Both the position numbers and the translations under genes were made by a program. The notes beneath the pieces are model-generated. The model searched no databases, was not told the origin of the DNA, and saw only the letters and a list, made by a program, of their open reading frames with translations. A stretch of 52,582 nucleotides of DNA from DATBGZ01 sp036557785 (GTDB taxonomy: Bacteria; Actinomycetota; Actinomycetes; Mycobacteriales; Micromonosporaceae): assembly GCA_036557785.1 (NCBI GenBank), contig DATBGZ010000087.1, positions 1-52,582 on the forward strand, in the 5' to 3' direction. Of the stretch, positions 41,359-48,686 are shown in pieces (the stretch's first letter is position 1; every line of letters starts with the position of its first letter).

Positions 41359-42038
41359 CGAAGCGATGCGGCGAGGGCGGTCAACTCGTCGAGCGGAGCA
41401 CGCCCTACCACGATGACGATCCGGTTGACGGTCGCGCCGCTGGCGGTTGTCGCGCCGGTGGTCCCGCCATTCTCGACCCCCGCGAGGACGAGGGCCTGCT
41501 CCTCGCCGCGCACCCGGGACAGCTGCCACGACGTGCCACCAACCGTGACCTCGCCCCCGGCAACCACGTCCGTGCCCAGTTCGCGCGAGAAGAGCCCGTC
41601 CGGGTCCTCGTTCGACTCCACGAGCAACACCTGCCCACCCGAGGCGGTGAGGTAGCCGAGGTGCAGCGTGCCCGTGTGGCCGTCGTCGCCGCGCTGGAAG
41701 GACGCCTGGACCGGCCGCCAGTCGCTGCCGAGGGCCTGCGGCACCAGCACGGGGAACAGTCGCGCTGACCGGGCATCGTCGATGGCCGGCGCGGTGTCCA
41801 CGACCGTCGGATCCCCGCTTCCGCAGGCCCGCAACAGCCCGACGATGAGCAGGATCGGGACGAGCAGGACGGCGAGCGAGAGCACCATGTCGCGCCCGGT
41901 ATGGTCCCGGCGACGGGTTGGCGCCGCAAGCGTCTGACCGGGCTCGGTCGTCTCCGGCTCGGTCGTCTCCGGCTCGACCGTCGGCGGGTCGGGGTGCGCC
42001 ACGTCGGGTGCGGGGCTGGGGTCGGACACGCGCTCCAT
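41355..42038 (-). CDS. DUF4245 membrane-anchored protein
   Basis: 227 aa. A Pro/Thr/Glu-rich cytoplasmic part contains VEPETTEPETTEPG. A TM helix at about residues 52-70 (MVLSLAVLLVPILLIVGLL) leads to an external domain with RLFPVLVPQALGSDWRPVQA, TLHLGYLTASGGQVLLVES and VTVGGTSWQLSRV, the DUF4245 pattern. ATG 42038 is used; GTG 42044 two codons upstream is also possible. Divergent from glpX, an arrangement also found in mycobacteria, but function is unknown. Confidence 0.85.
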   Translation of the reverse strand: MERVSDPSPAPDVAHPDPPTVEPETTEPETTEPGQTLAAPTRRRDHTGRDMVLSLAVLLVPILLIVGLLRACGSGDPTVVDTAPAIDDARSARLFPVLVPQALGSDWRPVQASFQRGDDGHTGTLHLGYLTASGGQVLLVESNEDPDGLFSRELGTDVVAGGEVTVGGTSWQLSRVRGEEQALVLAGVENGGTTGATTASGATVNRIVIVVGRAPLDELTALAASLR

Positions 42039-42117
42039 CCTCACTCATGGCTGTGCGTCGGGAATGGGAGGGTTCGGCGCCGCCCCGGCAACCGCAGCGC
42101 CACACGCAACCCTCGGG

Positions 42118-42123
42118 TAACTT
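42118..42123 (+). promoter_or_regulatory. Candidate -10 of glpX
   Basis: TAACTT, 40 bases before ATG 42164; would give a short leader containing the GGAGG ribosome site. No clear -35. Confidence 0.3.
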
Positions 42124-42163
42124 AGCTGCATCGCCTGTCACAGCAACGATGCTGGAGGACGCC

Positions 42164-43240
42164 ATGACACCTACCCTCCCACCGCCGACGCAGTCGCGTC
42201 GCACCGAGGATCTGGACCGCAACCTGGCTCTCGAGCTCGTGAGGGTCACCGAGGCGGCGGCCATGGCCGCTGGGCGCTGGGTCGGACGGGGGGACAAGAA
42301 CGGCGGTGACGGCGCCGCCGTCGACGCGATGCGACGCCTCATCAACTCGCTTCCGATGCGCGGCACGGTCGTGATCGGGGAAGGCGAGAAGGACAACGCC
42401 CCGATGCTCTACAACGGCGAGAAGGTCGGCGACTGGAAGGGCGGGCCCGAGGTCGACGTCGCGGTCGACCCCATCGACGGCACGACGTTGATGAGCAAGG
42501 GCATGCCGAACGCCTTGGCCGTGCTCGCGGTGACCGGCCGCGGAGCGATGTTCGACCCATCGGCGGTCTTCTACATGGAGAAGATCGCGGTCGGGCCGGA
42601 CTGCGCCGACGTGGTGGATATCGATGCTGGCATCACGGAGAACCTGCGCCGCATCGCGAAGGTGAAGAACTCGAGCATCTCCGACGTGACGGTCTGTATC
42701 CTCGACCGCCCGCGGCACGAGGATCTGGTCCGCGAGGCCCGCTCCGCCGGGGCACGGATCCGGTTCATCAGCGACGGCGACATCGCAGGGGCGATCAGCG
42801 CCGCGCGGGAAAACTCCGATGTGGACGTCCTCATGGGCGTTGGTGGCACCCCCGAAGGCATCGTGGCGGCCTGCGCTCTCAAGTGCATGGGCGGGGCGAT
42901 GCAGGCCAGGCTCTGGCCGCGCGATGCGGCCGAGCGGGAGAAGGTCATCGCCGCGGGCCACGACCTGCGCCGTGTGCTGCACACCAATGACCTGGTCCGC
43001 GGCGACAACGTCTTCTTCGCCGCCACCGGCATCACCTCGGGCGACCTGCTGCGGGGCGTACGGTACCGGGGCAGCGGCGCCTACACGCAGTCGATCGTGA
43101 TGCGCTCCAAGAGCGGCACGATCCGTATGATCGACTCATTCCATCGCCTGGAGAAGCTGCGCTCATACTCCATTGTGGACTTTGACGGGACGCTCCCAGA
43201 CACTCCCGACGACGGCATCAGCGTCCTACCCACCGCCTGA
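42164..43240 (+). CDS. glpX: Class II fructose-1,6-bisphosphatase
   Basis: 358 aa. Hydrolyses fructose 1,6-bisphosphate to fructose 6-phosphate in gluconeogenesis. Metal/phosphate motifs are VVIGEGEKDNAPML, VDVAVDPIDGTTLMSKG, ISDGDIAGAIS and GVGGTPEGIVAACALKCMGG. ATG 42164 has GGAGG (42154-42158) 5 bases upstream; ATG 42149 is less likely. With pckG at the right edge it gives two gluconeogenic enzymes in the window. Confidence 0.96.
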   Translation: MTPTLPPPTQSRRTEDLDRNLALELVRVTEAAAMAAGRWVGRGDKNGGDGAAVDAMRRLINSLPMRGTVVIGEGEKDNAPMLYNGEKVGDWKGGPEVDVAVDPIDGTTLMSKGMPNALAVLAVTGRGAMFDPSAVFYMEKIAVGPDCADVVDIDAGITENLRRIAKVKNSSISDVTVCILDRPRHEDLVREARSAGARIRFISDGDIAGAISAARENSDVDVLMGVGGTPEGIVAACALKCMGGAMQARLWPRDAAEREKVIAAGHDLRRVLHTNDLVRGDNVFFAATGITSGDLLRGVRYRGSGAYTQSIVMRSKSGTIRMIDSFHRLEKLRSYSIVDFDGTLPDTPDDGISVLPTA

Positions 43241-43246
43241 CCCCGG

Positions 43247-44161
43247 TTACCTCACGGCTACCGAGGCCGTGGCGCCCAGAGCCTCGTCCAGCGAGGTGGG
43301 CACCAGGCCGAAGGTCGCCTGCGCCGCGGCGGAGTCGAGTACCCACGGCGCCTCGAACTGGTAGCGCACTTTCACGAACTCCCGAGCCTCGGCGTCGAAG
43401 GCGCCGCCGAGCCGCAGCAGAGCGTCGGGCATCCGGCGCAGCCGGGGCGGCGGCGCGTCCACGATGGCACAGAAGCGCCGAGCCGCCTCGCGCAGGCTGA
43501 CCGCCGCAGCAGTGGGCACGTGCCAGGCCCGCCCCAGCGCCCGCCGGTCGGTGCCGAGGACGGCGAGCAGGGCCCCGGCGTCGGCGGTGTAGGTGAGGCT
43601 GTGCGGGACGTCGAGGTTCGCCGGCACGAGCGCCGGCTTCCCCCGAGCGATCCTCGGCGCGATGAGCGTCGTGAAGAGCGACTTCGCGCCGGGGCCGAGG
43701 TAGTCGCTGCCCCGGGCCTCGGTCACCCGGACCCGGCCCGCCTCGTGGGCGGCGATGGCTCGCTGCCACATCTGCGCTCGGATCCTCAGCTTCTCCGAGG
43801 TGGCCGCGAGCGGCAGGTCCTCAGTGATCGGACCGGCCACACGTCCGTAGCCGTAGAGGTTGCTCATCGTCACCAGAACCGCGCCACAGTGCTGCCCGGC
43901 GTGCAGGAGCGCCGCGGCGAGCGGCGGCCACTCCTGCGGCCAGCGGTGGTAGGGCGGGTTGGCGCAGTTGTAGAGCGCCTCCGCACCGGCGGCCAGTTCC
44001 GCCAAGCGTCCGGCATCTGTCGCGTCGGCCGCGATCCGCTCCACTGTGGACGGGCCGGAGCCGGACCTGGTGATCATCCGCACCTCATGGCCCAACTCGA
44101 GGAGCCTCGCCGCAGTGGCGCTGCCCACCGGCCCGGCCCCGACGATCACGTGACGCGCCAT
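43247..44161 (-). CDS. NAD(P)-dependent epimerase/reductase-like protein
   Basis: 304 aa atypical short-chain dehydrogenase/epimerase. Rossmann loop VIVGAGPVGSATAARLLELG at the N-terminus, ALYNCANPPYHRWPQEW, LVTMSNLYGYGRV (Tyr near the active site), and RGSDYLGPGAKS. The classical YxxxK is not obvious. ATG 44161 follows GGGAGGATGAG. Divergent from the TetR gene with two matching operators between, so it is the likely TetR target. Substrate unknown. Confidence 0.85.
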   Translation of the reverse strand: MARHVIVGAGPVGSATAARLLELGHEVRMITRSGSGPSTVERIAADATDAGRLAELAAGAEALYNCANPPYHRWPQEWPPLAAALLHAGQHCGAVLVTMSNLYGYGRVAGPITEDLPLAATSEKLRIRAQMWQRAIAAHEAGRVRVTEARGSDYLGPGAKSLFTTLIAPRIARGKPALVPANLDVPHSLTYTADAGALLAVLGTDRRALGRAWHVPTAAAVSLREAARRFCAIVDAPPPRLRRMPDALLRLGGAFDAEAREFVKVRYQFEAPWVLDSAAAQATFGLVPTSLDEALGATASVAVR

Positions 44162-44178
44162 CTCATCCTCCCGGATAG

Positions 44179-44191
44179 AGAGCACTGCTCT
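44179..44191. promoter_or_regulatory. TetR operator 1
   Basis: AGAGC-ACT-GCTCT, perfect 13-bp palindrome (extends to GAGAGC/GCTCTC at 44178-44192). Lies between the -10 and the start of the epimerase gene. Confidence 0.7.
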
Positions 44192-44205
44192 CGCTTTAGA
44201 GCCAG

Positions 44206-44234
44206 AGTCTCGCAGGACACGCGCTCTCTGTCAA
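44206..44234 (-). promoter_or_regulatory. Promoter of the epimerase gene
   Basis: Minus strand -35 TTGACA (44234-44229), 17-base spacer, -10 GAGACT (44211-44206). The -35 abuts operator 2 and operator 1 lies downstream. Confidence 0.5.
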
Positions 44235-44246
44235 GAGCGGTGCTCT
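44234..44246. promoter_or_regulatory. TetR operator 2
   Basis: AGAGC-GGT-GCTCT, same arms as operator 1. Centres are 55 bases apart. It overlaps the edge of the epimerase -35 and the expected -35 region of tetR, so it should control both directions. Confidence 0.7.
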
Positions 44247-44256
44247 CGCCTGCTGG

Positions 44257-44262
44257 CATACT
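44257..44262 (+). promoter_or_regulatory. -10 hexamer of the TetR gene
   Basis: CATACT, 7 bases before ATG 44270; operator 2 sits just upstream where the -35 would be. Confidence 0.4.
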
Positions 44263-44269
44263 GGGCGCC

Positions 44270-45034
44270 ATGTCGCAGCAGCCCCCGCCTGCCGTGCCGC
44301 CCGCCCGAGCCTCGTCGCTGCGTGCCCGGGTGCGGGCCGAAATGACCGAGGCGATCAAACAGACGGCGCGGCGGCACCTCGCCGAGCAAGGGGCGCCGAA
44401 CCTGTCGCTGCGGGCGGTGGCGCGGGAGATGGGCTTCGTCTCGTCTGCGGTGTACCGCTACTACGCCAGCCGCGATCAACTGCTCACCGCGTTGATCATC
44501 GACGGGTACAACTCACTTGGGGCAGCGGCGGAGGCCGCCGAGGCCGGCATCGCGCAGACCGACCTCGCGGGGCGGTTCGCAGCGGTGTGCCACGCCGTCC
44601 TCGCCTGGGCCCGGGCGAACCCGCACGAGTACGCACTGCTCTACGGCAGCCCCGTGCCGGGCTACCGGGCGCCCCAGGACACGGTCGGCCCGGCCACCCG
44701 GATCACCAACCTGCTGGGCGCGATCCTCGTCCAGGGCTCGGCAACCGGGGCGTTGGGCCCGCCTGCCGGCGAGGTGCTGGCCCCGGCGGTACGGGCCGAG
44801 ATGGCGGCTCTCGCGGACACGGCGTTTCCCGGGGTTCCGGCGACCGTGATAGCCCGTGGTCTCCTGGTCTGGGCGGCCCTGTTCGGCGCGGTGAGCTTCG
44901 ATGTATTCAATCGCATCGAGGGAATCATCGCCGACCGCGACGCCTGGTTCGACCACCAGGTCGCGGCCCTGGCCCGGTATGTCGGCCTGGGCCCGCAGGT
45001 GGCACGGCGGCGACCAGGCCCTCGTCGACGCTGA
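44270..45034 (+). CDS. TetR/AcrR-family repressor
   Basis: 254 aa. N-terminal HTH (about 25-75) reads MTEAIKQTARRHLAEQGAPN, LSLRAVAREMGFVSSAVYRYYASRDQLL, typical of TetR with the WHG-type C-terminal ligand domain (residues about 95-215: WARANPHEYALLYGSPVPGY). ATG 44270 follows a -10 hexamer by 7 bases. It faces the epimerase gene over two AGAGC-N3-GCTCT palindromes and probably represses itself and that gene until an unknown ligand binds. Confidence 0.92.
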   Translation: MSQQPPPAVPPARASSLRARVRAEMTEAIKQTARRHLAEQGAPNLSLRAVAREMGFVSSAVYRYYASRDQLLTALIIDGYNSLGAAAEAAEAGIAQTDLAGRFAAVCHAVLAWARANPHEYALLYGSPVPGYRAPQDTVGPATRITNLLGAILVQGSATGALGPPAGEVLAPAVRAEMAALADTAFPGVPATVIARGLLVWAALFGAVSFDVFNRIEGIIADRDAWFDHQVAALARYVGLGPQVARRRPGPRRR

Positions 45035-45065
45035 GCACTCGTGCACTCCTGTCGGGGGCCACGCC

Positions 45066-45071
45066 TACTCT
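45066..45071 (+). promoter_or_regulatory. Candidate -10 of the GNAT gene at 45080
   Basis: TACTCT, 8 bases before ATG 45080. Confidence 0.3.
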
Positions 45072-45079
45072 CCCGGGGC

Positions 45080-45724
45080 ATGAGCGCACCGGAGCATCCG
45101 ATCTCAGTCAAGCCGCTCACGGCCGAGCTGCTGACCGACCTGCACGCCGTCTTCGGGGTGACCGCGACGACCCGCGGCTGCTACTGCATGTGGTTCATCC
45201 TGCCGGCCAAGGAGTGCCGCGCCGGGTGGGCCGGCGGCAACCGTACGAGGTTCGAGCAGTTGACCCGGGTCGAGAAGGACCCGATGGGGCTGCTGGCCTA
45301 CGCCGGCGAGGAGCCGGTCGGCTGGTGCGCCATCGGGCCACGCACGCGCTACGCCCGGGCGCTGCGCTCACCGATCCTGCGTCAGCACGACCCCGCCGAG
45401 GACGACCGCGTGTGGCTGGTGCCCTGCTTCTTCATCCGGGCCGGGTTTCGCCGTCAAGGCATCATGCGCGAGCTGTTGACGCAGGCGGTCGCCCTCGCCG
45501 CGGCGCACGGTGCGAGCGCCGTCGAGGGCTTCCCGCTCGCGGGCGAGAAGCGGCGCGGCAGCGGCGAGGCGTACGTCGGCGTCGAGCCGCTCTTCGCCTC
45601 CTGCGGCTTCGCCGCGGTCGACCGCCCGACGCCCGCGCGGGTGGTCATGCGCCTGGACCTGGCTCGGCCAGGTCGCCGGCGCCGGGCGGGCGCGGGCCGG
45701 ACTCAGCTGCCTTCGGAGGAGTGA
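45080..45724 (+). CDS. GNAT family N-acetyltransferase
   Basis: 214 aa. GNAT core: LLAYAGEEPVGWCAIGPRTRY, VWLVPCFFIRAGFRRQGIMRELLTQAV (acetyl-CoA loop), FASCGFAAVDRP. The N-terminal TTRGCYCMWFILPAKECRAGW with three Cys is shared by a subgroup of actinobacterial GNATs of unknown substrate. The C-terminus is basic and overlaps the 3' end of the convergent reductase gene by 22 bases. Confidence 0.87.
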   Translation: MSAPEHPISVKPLTAELLTDLHAVFGVTATTRGCYCMWFILPAKECRAGWAGGNRTRFEQLTRVEKDPMGLLAYAGEEPVGWCAIGPRTRYARALRSPILRQHDPAEDDRVWLVPCFFIRAGFRRQGIMRELLTQAVALAAAHGASAVEGFPLAGEKRRGSGEAYVGVEPLFASCGFAAVDRPTPARVVMRLDLARPGRRRRAGAGRTQLPSEE

Positions 45725-46719
45725 CCGGGGAACAGGTGCGCGGAGGGATCGATGGCCACCGCGGCGTTGTTCACGGCCGTCGCCGCCTCGCCGAAACCGG
45801 TGGCGATCAGCCGGACCTTGCCCGGGTACTCGGAGATGTCGCCGGCGGCGAAGACCCGGGGCAGGTTCGTGGCCGTGGTCGAGTCGACCACAATGTGGCG
45901 GCGGTCCAGCGTCAACCCCCAGTCGGCGAGCGGTCCGAGGTCGGCCGTGAAGCCGAGCGCGGCGACCACGGTGTCCGAGGGCAGGATCCGTGGGGTCGCG
46001 CCCCGGACCGTCACCTCGCACCCCGTGACCTGGCCGTCACCGACGATCCGGGTCACCTCAGCATTGACAATGATCTCTACCGGCAGCTCCTGGACGCGCG
46101 AGACGGTGCCCGCGTGGGCCCGGAACTTGTCCCTGCGGTGCACCAGCGTGACCGACTTCGCCACCGGCTGCAGGGCCAGGGCCCAGTCGAAGGCGGAGTC
46201 ACCGCCCCCGACGATCACCACATCATGCCCGCTGAGCAGGTCGAGCTGCTTGACGAAGAAGACCACTCCGGTGCCGGAGAAGGCATCCGCGGCCGGCAAC
46301 GGACGCGCTGTGAAGCTGCCCAGCCCGCCGGTGATGAGCACCGCGCCACAGGTGAGGCTCTCCCCGTCGGAGAGGGTGAGCACGGGCCGCCCGTCGGAGG
46401 CGTAGCCCAGCTTGTCCGCCCGTACGCCGAGAAGGTACGTCGGGTTGAACTGCCCGGCCTGGGTGACGAGGTTCTCCACCAGGTCCCGTCCGCGGATCGA
46501 CGGGAACCCGCCCACGTCATAGATGATCTTTTCTGGGTACATGGCCGTCACCTGCCCACCTGGCTCGGGCAGAGCGTCGATGACGGCGGTCGACAGACCA
46601 CGGAAGCCCGCGTAGTACGCGGCGAACAGGCCCGTCGGACCGGCACCGATGATCGCGACGTCGACATCGGCCGGCGCCCGGTCCAGCCGGGCCGGCGCGG
46701 CGTCTTCTGCTTCGGGCAT
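45703..46719 (-). CDS. Type-2 ferredoxin-NADP(+) reductase (thioredoxin-reductase-like)
   Basis: 338 aa. Two-domain flavoprotein like Bacillus YumC: FAD loop DVAIIGAGPTGLFAAYYAG, EPGGQVTAMYPEKIIYDVGGFP, NADPH loop DVVIVGGGDSAFDWALAL, and FAAGDISEYPGKVRLIATGFGEAA. The CxxC of true thioredoxin reductases is absent, which supports FNR. It should move electrons between NADPH and ferredoxin, for example for IspH or P450s. ATG 46719 is preceded by ACAGGAG about 7 bases away. Confidence 0.92.
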   Translation of the reverse strand: MPEAEDAAPARLDRAPADVDVAIIGAGPTGLFAAYYAGFRGLSTAVIDALPEPGGQVTAMYPEKIIYDVGGFPSIRGRDLVENLVTQAGQFNPTYLLGVRADKLGYASDGRPVLTLSDGESLTCGAVLITGGLGSFTARPLPAADAFSGTGVVFFVKQLDLLSGHDVVIVGGGDSAFDWALALQPVAKSVTLVHRRDKFRAHAGTVSRVQELPVEIIVNAEVTRIVGDGQVTGCEVTVRGATPRILPSDTVVAALGFTADLGPLADWGLTLDRRHIVVDSTTATNLPRVFAAGDISEYPGKVRLIATGFGEAATAVNNAAVAIDPSAHLFPGHSSEGS

Positions 46720-46837
46720 GGCGGCTCCTGTCGTCCGGTTACCCCCGCTGTGGTACAGGCTAGCGGTGCCTTGAGCCGGCGCGGGCGTCACCGCTGAGCT
46801 CGGTGAGTCCACGCCCGTACAGCCGTACGTCGACCGG

Positions 46838-47473
46838 TCAGTCCCGCGCCTCGCTCGGTGCCGGCGCCAGCGTACGGGCACTCGATCGCCGGGTGAGGAT
46901 CGCGGCGAGCACGCCCCCGAGGAAGCCGAAGAGGTGGCCCTGCCACGAGATCGACTCGTCGCGGGGCACCAGCAGCGTCAGTTGCCACCCGTAGAGCAGA
47001 CCGGCCACGAGCGCCACCGCGAGGTGCCACCAGCTTCGCTCCACCAGGCCGCGCATGAACAGCAGCCCGAGCCAACCGAACGCGACCCCGCTCGCACCCA
47101 GCACCAGGTAGTTGGGCGGGGTCAGGAACCACACCCCGAGACCGCTGACCACGATGATCAGCCAGGTGGCGATGAGGAACCGCCGCGTACCCGCGGCCAG
47201 CGCGAACGTGCCGAGAATGATGATCGGTGAGCTGTTCGCCAGCAGATGATCCCATCCATTGTGGAGGAACGGGGCGAAGAGGATCCCGTCCAAACCGGAG
47301 AGTTGATGGGGTCGGATGCCCAGGCGGAGGTTGAGCGCGCCATTCGTGCGCATGTTGGCGAGCACGAGCAGCGCGAGCACGGGCACCACGGCACACATGA
47401 CGACGAACGCGCGGCCCACCGCCGCGTAGAACGCGGGGGAGCCGAACCGAGCGGACTCGTCGGGGTAGGTCAC
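46838..47473 (-). CDS. Rhomboid-family intramembrane serine protease
   Basis: 211 aa with six TM helices. The catalytic Ser is in LVLGASGVAFGWLG (GxSG), the His in SWQGHLFGFLGG, and the conserved helix-2 sequence is HNGWDHLLANSSPIIILG. It cleaves TM helices of membrane proteins; the target is unknown. GTG 47473 is chosen because the upstream part of the frame overlaps the inverted-repeat element and is not conserved in style. Confidence 0.9.
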   Translation of the reverse strand: MTYPDESARFGSPAFYAAVGRAFVVMCAVVPVLALLVLANMRTNGALNLRLGIRPHQLSGLDGILFAPFLHNGWDHLLANSSPIIILGTFALAAGTRRFLIATWLIIVVSGLGVWFLTPPNYLVLGASGVAFGWLGLLFMRGLVERSWWHLAVALVAGLLYGWQLTLLVPRDESISWQGHLFGFLGGVLAAILTRRSSARTLAPAPSEARD

Positions 47474-47516
47474 GTCGCCGTTCGTACCACACGGCCCGAT
47501 CCGGCTCCCAACCGCA

Positions 47517-47586
47517 GTTGATCTATGGCTCGGTCGCCCTCGATGAACAGCGGAACCGGCGAACAGAAGAACCGCCATAGATCGAC
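47517..47586. repeat. Inverted-repeat element with internal tandem 16-mers
   Basis: Arms GATCTATGGC (47520-47529) and GCCATAGATC (47574-47583) are perfect; with flanks 47517-47586 they extend to 13 bp with one G-T wobble. Inside are two adjacent 16-mers, GATGAACAGCGGAACC (47542-47557) and GGCGAACAGAAGAACC (47558-47573), matching at 12 of 16 positions. It begins about 16 bases after the transglycosylase-like gene stop. No T-run. Confidence 0.7.
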
Positions 47587-47601
47587 CGGCGTCGTGGCGG
47601 G

Positions 47602-48450
47602 TCAGTACCAGCTATGGGCCTGCCAGAACGACCACGCCTTGCACGGGGTCTGGTACCTGTTCTTGATGTAGTCCAGGCCCCAGCGGATCTGTGGAACCGG
47701 GTTTGTCAGGTAGTCGGCACCGTACGGCGCCATCTTGCTCGCGGGCAGTGCCTGGGGGATGCCATGAGCGCCGGAGGAGGCGTTGTGGGAGCTCGTGCGC
47801 CAGTTGCTCTCCTTGGTCCACATCTTGTCCAGGCAGGGCATCTGGTCCAGGCCGAACCCGACCTCGAGCAGGATGGCGCAACCGAGCGCGCGGTTGCCCG
47901 TGTACGCGTCGCACGAGGCAGGGACATCGGGCTTCGGTGTGGCCTGCCGTGCGGCCGCCTCCTGAGCGGCGACCTCGTTGGCGGCCTTGGCGCGCTCGGC
48001 GTCGGCCTTGGCCGCCTGCTTCGCCTTGTCGTCGGCGTACGAGCGCCACATCGCCTCGTCGGCGCCGGCCGGGTCGCCGGCGTCGTCGGCCAGCACGGGG
48101 CCCTGCCGGTTGGGCTGCGGGTCGTGGTGCAGCGCGGTCCAGGAGCCGATGACGGCCCCGGCCACGAGGATGAACACGCCGATCACCTGGAACCGGCGGG
48201 CCGGCTTGCGGTGTCGGGGCACCGCGGGCGTGAGCTGGGTCGGCACGTCCGCGATCGGTGGACGGCGCGCGCCGGAGCGTTGCGGCGGGACGGCGCCGCC
48301 CGTGGGGGCACCGACTCTGGGGGCACCGGACCGGGTCGTGGCGGTGCCGGGGCGGGGGCGAGGGGGAACGTTCCCGCGGTGCGACGTGGTGCTGGATCGT
48401 TGCTGGGGCGTGCTTGCGCGTGACTGCGGGTCACGACTGGGCCGAACCAC
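47602..48450 (-). CDS. Membrane-anchored lytic-transglycosylase-like protein
   Basis: 282 aa. A basic, Pro/Arg/Thr-rich cytoplasmic part (about 85 residues) is followed by a TM helix RFQVIGVFILVAGAVIGSW, an Ala/Lys/Glu coiled coil (DDKAKQAAKADAERAKAANE) and a C-terminal transglycosylase-like domain. In that domain MWTKESNWRTSSHNASSGAHGIPQ supplies the candidate catalytic Glu, and IRWGLDYIKNRYQTPCKAW matches the family end. Likely acts on peptidoglycan. GTG 48450 follows AGAGGAAAG by about 7 bases; ATG 48525 is an alternative. Confidence 0.85.
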   Translation of the reverse strand: MVRPSRDPQSRASTPQQRSSTTSHRGNVPPRPRPGTATTRSGAPRVGAPTGGAVPPQRSGARRPPIADVPTQLTPAVPRHRKPARRFQVIGVFILVAGAVIGSWTALHHDPQPNRQGPVLADDAGDPAGADEAMWRSYADDKAKQAAKADAERAKAANEVAAQEAAARQATPKPDVPASCDAYTGNRALGCAILLEVGFGLDQMPCLDKMWTKESNWRTSSHNASSGAHGIPQALPASKMAPYGADYLTNPVPQIRWGLDYIKNRYQTPCKAWSFWQAHSWY

Positions 48451-48686
48451 CAAGCTTTCCTCTCGTCGGGGACAGGGCACGACCGAAACCGGATCGCCAT
48501 CATGAACATCGTCGATGTATGGCAACCCCGGTCACAGCCGTGGGCCGCGCCCGGTCAGCGCCCCGTTCGGTCGCCAATCTGACGCAGGCCCGCAGACACC
48601 CTGACCCACAACGCCGGACGGCGCTCGGGCAAGGCACGCTGGGCGTGACTCAGCTCACAGGATAAATATGGTCATATCAGCGCAAG

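Noticed and set aside
40666..42396. One 576-codon protein joining the HAD hydrolase to upstream sequence
   Set aside because: The upstream half is an off-frame reading of the DUF4245 gene; the HAD domain starts at the TTGA overlap.
48451..48686. c-di-AMP (ydaO-type) riboswitch before the transglycosylase-like gene
   Set aside because: Position would be typical, but I cannot find the conserved ydaO core elements in the leader.
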